Source: Xiphophorus maculatus (lineage: Eukaryota; Chordata; Actinopteri; Cyprinodontiformes; Poeciliidae). Taken from it: a stretch of DNA of 64,000 nt. The notes under the pieces were generated by a model. That model searched no databases. It had not been told where the DNA came from and saw only the letters and a list, made by a program, of their open reading frames with translations. This document shows positions 59,678 through 64,000 of the stretch, piece by piece. Every line of letters starts with the position of its first letter. Positions within the stretch are counted from its first letter, which is position 1. Made by a program: the position numbers and the translations under genes. Location: assembly GCF_002775205.1 (NCBI RefSeq), contig NC_036444.1:2894501-2958500 (forward strand), in the 5' to 3' direction.

Positions 59678-60612
59678 CAGATTAAATTAAACTCTTCTTT
59701 ATTATTAAAACTGTATAGTTTCTATAACCGAGTAAAACACATCAGTCATTAATTACATTCCTACAAATAAAAGATATGAGTAATTTTATTAAATTATGTA
59801 TATTTCATTTTAGAATCTTATTGTGTGAATGGGATTGTATTGTTTCAAATAAACCTTTGACGTACGATGGCACCATCTGGTGGTCAGAAATGGTAACAGA
59901 TATGAAATCACGTCTCTTTCATTTGCAGAATAAATTCCGATTTCAGCTCTGAAAGTTTCTATATGCACGTTTGAAGAGCGACGTGTAGGTTAAAAAATCA
60001 CAACTACACTGCTGTTTTCCAAAAGAAAGGAAGCGACTCTCATTAAGTTGTGCATTCATTTATAAATAGCTTTAATTTATGTGATTTTTGATCAGAACGA
60101 AAAAAAAATCCCAATTATAATTTGAATGTTAAAAATAACAACACAATTAAGATTTTTAAAGTTATTTTAAATTAAAAAAGAATTTTAAAGGTTTTTTTTC
60201 TTTCTTGTTTCATATGACTATTTGTCATGTTTTTCTGTGGGGTTGTTGTTACTGTTCTTTTTTAAATCTCTGGTCCTTTGTTTTTCCTGTACGTACTCTA
60301 CGTACTCATTCATATGTAATCATTCATATAATGAATGATTTTATGCTTATAAACCTGTGTTAGCTTACATGGTGAATTGTATTAAGTCATGATATTTCAC
60401 AAATTTATAGTTGACTATAGGACAAACCATCAACTGTAACCTAAATCTCTAAGTAGTTTTGCTCTTACCTCATTTGCAAGAAGATAAAGGAAACTGAAGA
60501 CCCACCCCCTCTAACTTGTTGGCACATCACTTCCTGTCCTTCTTTTGACCACCTCATGTTCTCTCTCAGGTTAAGCAGATCATCTCTTAAGTTCGATCTG
60601 ATCCAAACCAAC
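59678..60612. other. Spacer between P450 gene C and pseudo-exon psi-2
   Basis: No gene seen. From about 60385 the sequence resembles the upstream regions of gene C (51630-51790) and gene D (60810-60990): CAAACCATCAACTGTAACC, CTCTAAGTAGTTTTGC and GAAGACCCACCCC. Confidence 0.5.
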
Positions 60613-60765
60613 ATGTTGGTCTCAGTAATTCTGCTGGGACTCTGTTTGTTTCCTTCTTTTTCAACTCAAACCTTAGAGACCCAAAAATCCCCCCCCAGGA
60701 TCCTTCAGCCTGCCTGAAACCTTTGGAACTTCAACATAAAGAATCCCTTAAAAGACTTTGAAAGG
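60613..60765 (+). pseudogene. Degenerate CYP2J-like first exon (psi-2)
   Basis: This begins MLVSVILLGLC and aligns to exon 1 of gene C at the DNA level, but loses the frame within the anchor and proline-hinge region, then reaches a stop. Part of the segment coding LPVLGN is deleted. The end AAAGACTTTGAAAGG followed by GTAAAA keeps a splice-donor-like border. Its upstream sequence lacks the TTTAAATA box found before C and D. It lies 535 bases before the intact exon 1 of gene D, mirroring psi-1 before gene C. Confidence 0.8.
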
Positions 60766-61037
60766 GTAAAAAGGGCTATTATTCATTTATTTTTTATGTA
60801 ATAGCTAAAGTCTATTAAGTCATGATATTTAACAAATTTAGACTTGACAATGATTTCCAAGCAGTTTCATACATGTAGTGTAGGTCCTTTCACTAATAAC
60901 AGCATAGTTATAAAATAAACTGGTTAAAAATAACAAGTTGAACTGAAGTTCATGAAGAAAACTAAAGAACTACCTCTTACATGTCATTTCCTGTCATCTT
61001 TTATGATCACTTATTTATGCCTGATGTTGCTTCTCCC

Positions 61038-61045
61038 TTTAAATA
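61038..61045 (+). promoter_or_regulatory. TATA-like box of P450 gene D (TTTAAATA)
   Basis: TTTAAATA lies 103 bases before the gene D ATG, in the 145-base block (61003-61147) identical to the one before gene C. Confidence 0.45.
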
Positions 61046-61147
61046 CAAAGAATCAAAAGCCACAACCAGAGCAGTCAGCGCTGAGATACAGACTTTCATA
61101 ATAAGCTAAGCAGGTCATCTCTTCAGTTTGATCCAAAACAAGCCAAC

Positions 61148-63824
61148 ATGATTTCAGTATTTCTGCTGGTGCTCTGTGTTGTCTTCCTTCTTTTTCAACT
61201 CAAACCTCAGAGACCCAAGAACTTCCCACCCGGACCCCCCAGTCTGCCTGTACTGGGGAACCTCTGGAACCTGAACATGAAGAACCCCTTAAAAGACTTT
61301 GATAGGGTAAGAAAAGCTATGATAAATACTACTATTTATTTTCTTTCTTTTTATATTTAATGTTATTACCATTTATATATGATATTAATTTGTATATGTT
61401 GCTAGAAAATAATTCAGAACTTGCAAACTTCATCGTTACTTATTCAGAATTGCAGGTAAGCAGTAAACTGTAACCTCTGCTGTTGATCAGCTAATACTTA
61501 TTTGGCGATAGTTTTAGAACATTTTGTATTGTACATTTGTATGCAGCAAAGTCAAACATTACCTGAACTTATGTAGTCTCCAGCATGATTCAGGAAATTA
61601 TGTAAGAGATTCAACATTTTAGAGATTATTCCTGATGCTTATTTTATTTATTTTTCAATAAAAGCTTGAAAAAGTCTGGGCGTGCTGTGGTGGCATAGGG
61701 GATAGCGTGACCCACATTGGGAGGCCTTGACTTCTCGATGCAGCCGTCGCGGGTTCGATTCCCGGACCCGGCGATATTTGCACCCTGTCTTCCCCCTTTC
61801 CTGTCAGAATACTTTCATATAAGGGACACTGGAGCCCACAAAAAGTCCCTGGAGGGGAAGACATTTGTTTTTTGGAAAAGTCAGGATTTCGTGGTATGAT
61901 TTGTAAAATGTATCATGTCCACTCCTAAGCCCGCCTGGCTTGTAAATATTTGGATTGTGACATTTTGGCTCCGTTTCCCACAGCACTAAATTTATAATGA
62001 AACATTCAAAACATACAGTTCACACTGTAATGTTAAGTTAAAGAGAACACCTAAACTCCAGTTGATATTGAGGAAAAGCTCATTTCCACATTTATGTGAA
62101 ATGGTGGATTACAGTCCTGCAAAAAAAAAAAGAAAGTAAAATCCTATTTTAATCTCATTCACAATCTGGCTACAGACGTCTGCAGTTATTTTTGGTCTCT
62201 TTGAATTTAGTTCCTTACCAGGTGAATTACAGTTCAGTTTGAATTTGTTGACTGTAACTTTACCTTCAAAAACTCCTGGTTATCAGTCCATTCATAACGA
62301 CACTGACCTGCAAACCCTTAGAAATGCTAATTTTATTAAACTGAACTTCCCCAGAATCAGTGATGGCTACTTTTCTAAACTATTTATACTAGAAATTAAA
62401 ATGACAAGGGCAGCATTTACAATTGCACATATGAAACAACCAGAGAAGTAAGAAGCATAAATCAGAACAATTTGACATGTATGTCATAAAATATTTTAAT
62501 TATTGTAGAATATAATACAATATTTGCCATCTATAAGCAACACTTTTTGAATTTACCAAATTAAATAGGGTCTTCTAAACCAACACTTAGGAAACTTGAT
62601 CTTTTAGATCGTGTCTTTCAGGATCCAGTGAGCAGAAATGGTGTATTATTCACAGGTCCAAAGTTACGTCGTGCTCAGTCATGGTCTCCTATGAAACACA
62701 GTGAAGGTTTGGCAGAAATTGCAATTACGTTAAAAAATTCTAGTCAAAACAGCATGTTATTAAAAATTAGGAAAGGTCTGGTTCATTTGATTCTAATGTG
62801 TTTGAGCAGGAAAGCATGAAAAAGCTGCAATAAAGTTTCTCTACAGGGGTGAAGTTGGATATTTGCTATTATTTTTTATTACATTTATCTGCCTCCAAAT
62901 TTCTTACATTTAGATTCAGTCTTGCAGTGTTCCACACATTTAGCAAAGTCATTGTTTGTGAGCCATCCAAAGGTTGCTGCTGATTATGTAAGACATTTCC
63001 CAATGAAGTCTGCTGTGATTTATCCAGGTCCTCCAGTTCAATGGCAACTGGTTCAGACAGGATCAGAATAATATTTAGCGTCATTTTTAGGGTGACACAT
63101 GTAATAGGGAAATATGTTGGGTGATTCCAGGATGGGGAAAGTGAGATTACAGCACCACCTTTTCATAAATCTTTGGTTTTCTAACACAAACAAGGAAGAA
63201 ATATTTGGTGTAACATACTAACTAAACTAAATGTGATTGGCCACAACAAAACCAGGAACAGCCAGAAAACACACCGTGAATGTTCAGTAAATGTTTGCAG
63301 GTGTTTGGTGAATGCATGACATTAAAGACTATGAAGTCAGAAGTAATGTTTTCTTTTATTTCTAATTCACCTCAGCAGATTTATGTGATATTTTCTCCAC
63401 AGTTTGGCATCAAGTTCACTTTTTTGTTGGTTATTACATTATGCTTACATGGAAGAAAAAAAATGCATATCAACCACGAAGAACAACTAAACACTAAAAT
63501 CTTAAAAATATTCTGTAAGCATTAATTTCCTTAAAGAACAAAAACATTTGCTAAATAGCACAGTCAACATTTTTTTTCATTTTCTATGTTTTTTTTTTTT
63601 GTTTTATTTAATATACTTCAAATTTAGGACATAGTAAATAAAAAAAAAATCTTTTTTCCAGCTGAGTCAGTCGTATGGAAACGTCTACAGTCTGTTCTTG
63701 GGTCAGAGACCAGCTGTGGTCATCAATGGGTTTGAGGCCATGAAGGAGGCGATGGTGATCAAAGCTACTGATTTCGCTGGTCGACCCCAAAACATGTTAA
63801 TTACTGACATCGCCGATAGCAAAG
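61148..63824 (+). CDS. Cytochrome P450 gene D, CYP2J-like, first two exons (cut by window end)
   Basis: Exon 1 (61148-61306) and exon 2 (63662-63824) are intact and have the same lengths (159 and 163 bases) and phases as in gene C. Exon 1 encodes the anchor [20 protein letters not shown] and the hinge [13 protein letters not shown]. Exon 2 begins [20 protein letters not shown] and runs to a GTAACG donor. The rest lies beyond the window. Exon 1 differs from gene C at 3 of 159 bases, but exon 2 at 16 of 163. Intron 1 contains a tRNA-derived SINE. Whether the gene is functional cannot be judged from two exons. Confidence 0.85.
61678..61870 (+). mobile_element. tRNA-derived SINE, copy 3
   Basis: Head GGGCGTGCTGTGGTGGC, a well-preserved B-box GGGTTCGATTCCCGG near 61750, and body ending CCTGGAGGGGAAG. 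The flanks GAAAAAGTCT and GGAAAAGTCA are an imperfect target duplication. It lies in intron 1 of P450 gene D and is absent from intron 1 of gene C. Confidence 0.82.
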
Positions 63825-64000
63825 GTAACGTTTGTGTTTTCTATCATAATTCACAAAAAGCCATTAGCGAGACTGATTTGGGTGTTGACCTCAGATATGT
63901 TTTTCTCAGTTTCGACTTTGAAAAAATCTCTGTTTTTCCTGATCTCGACTCTCCTGGCTTTGACCGCTTCCTCTCAATATTCCATAGGCTTAATTTGCAA

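Overview
This is vertebrate nuclear DNA, almost certainly from a teleost fish. The genes have short exons with GT-AG introns, the introns are AT-rich, and the window is full of repeats of types common in fish: palindromic MITEs, hAT elements, a tRNA-derived SINE, a reverse-transcriptase LINE relic and microsatellites. There is no bacterial, phage or CRISPR content. The species cannot be named from what is visible.

Layout: (1) positions 1-12090, plus strand: the last six coding exons of a copine gene, closest to copine-2 (CPNE2), covering most of its vWA-like domain. The N-terminal C2 domains lie outside the window to the left. (2) 12091-16356: a convergent intergenic stretch with no gene. (3) 16667-26228, minus strand: a complete 14-exon transglutaminase gene of the TGM2-like group. 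It encodes 692 residues with an intact Cys-His-Asp triad, but residues aligned with the mammalian TGM2 GTP pocket are changed. (4) about 26.3-32.6 kb: a repeat-rich gap between divergently oriented genes. (5) 32630 to the end, plus strand: a tandem array of CYP2J-like cytochrome P450 genes (the fish CYP2N/CYP2P/CYP2AD group). It holds three complete 11-exon genes (A, B, C), two orphan first-exon pseudogenes, and the first two exons of a fourth gene (D) cut by the window end.

The three loci are not known to share a pathway. The P450s should be microsomal monooxygenases, possibly acting on fatty acids as CYP2J enzymes do. The transglutaminase should cross-link proteins in a calcium-dependent way. 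The copine should be a calcium-dependent phospholipid-binding protein.

The most interesting structure is in the P450 array. All three complete genes carry two introns that split the 177-nt and 188-nt exons typical of the CYP2 family. The promoter and exon 1 of C and D are nearly identical although exon 2 is about 10% diverged, and exon 8 is nearly identical among A, B and C while exon 5b of A and B differs by about 31%. Both patterns suggest gene conversion. I did not find a clearly new biological system. The other points of note are evolutionary: nested transposons, a deletion derivative of a two-gene DNA transposon, and an 81-nt in-frame intron in the transglutaminase gene.
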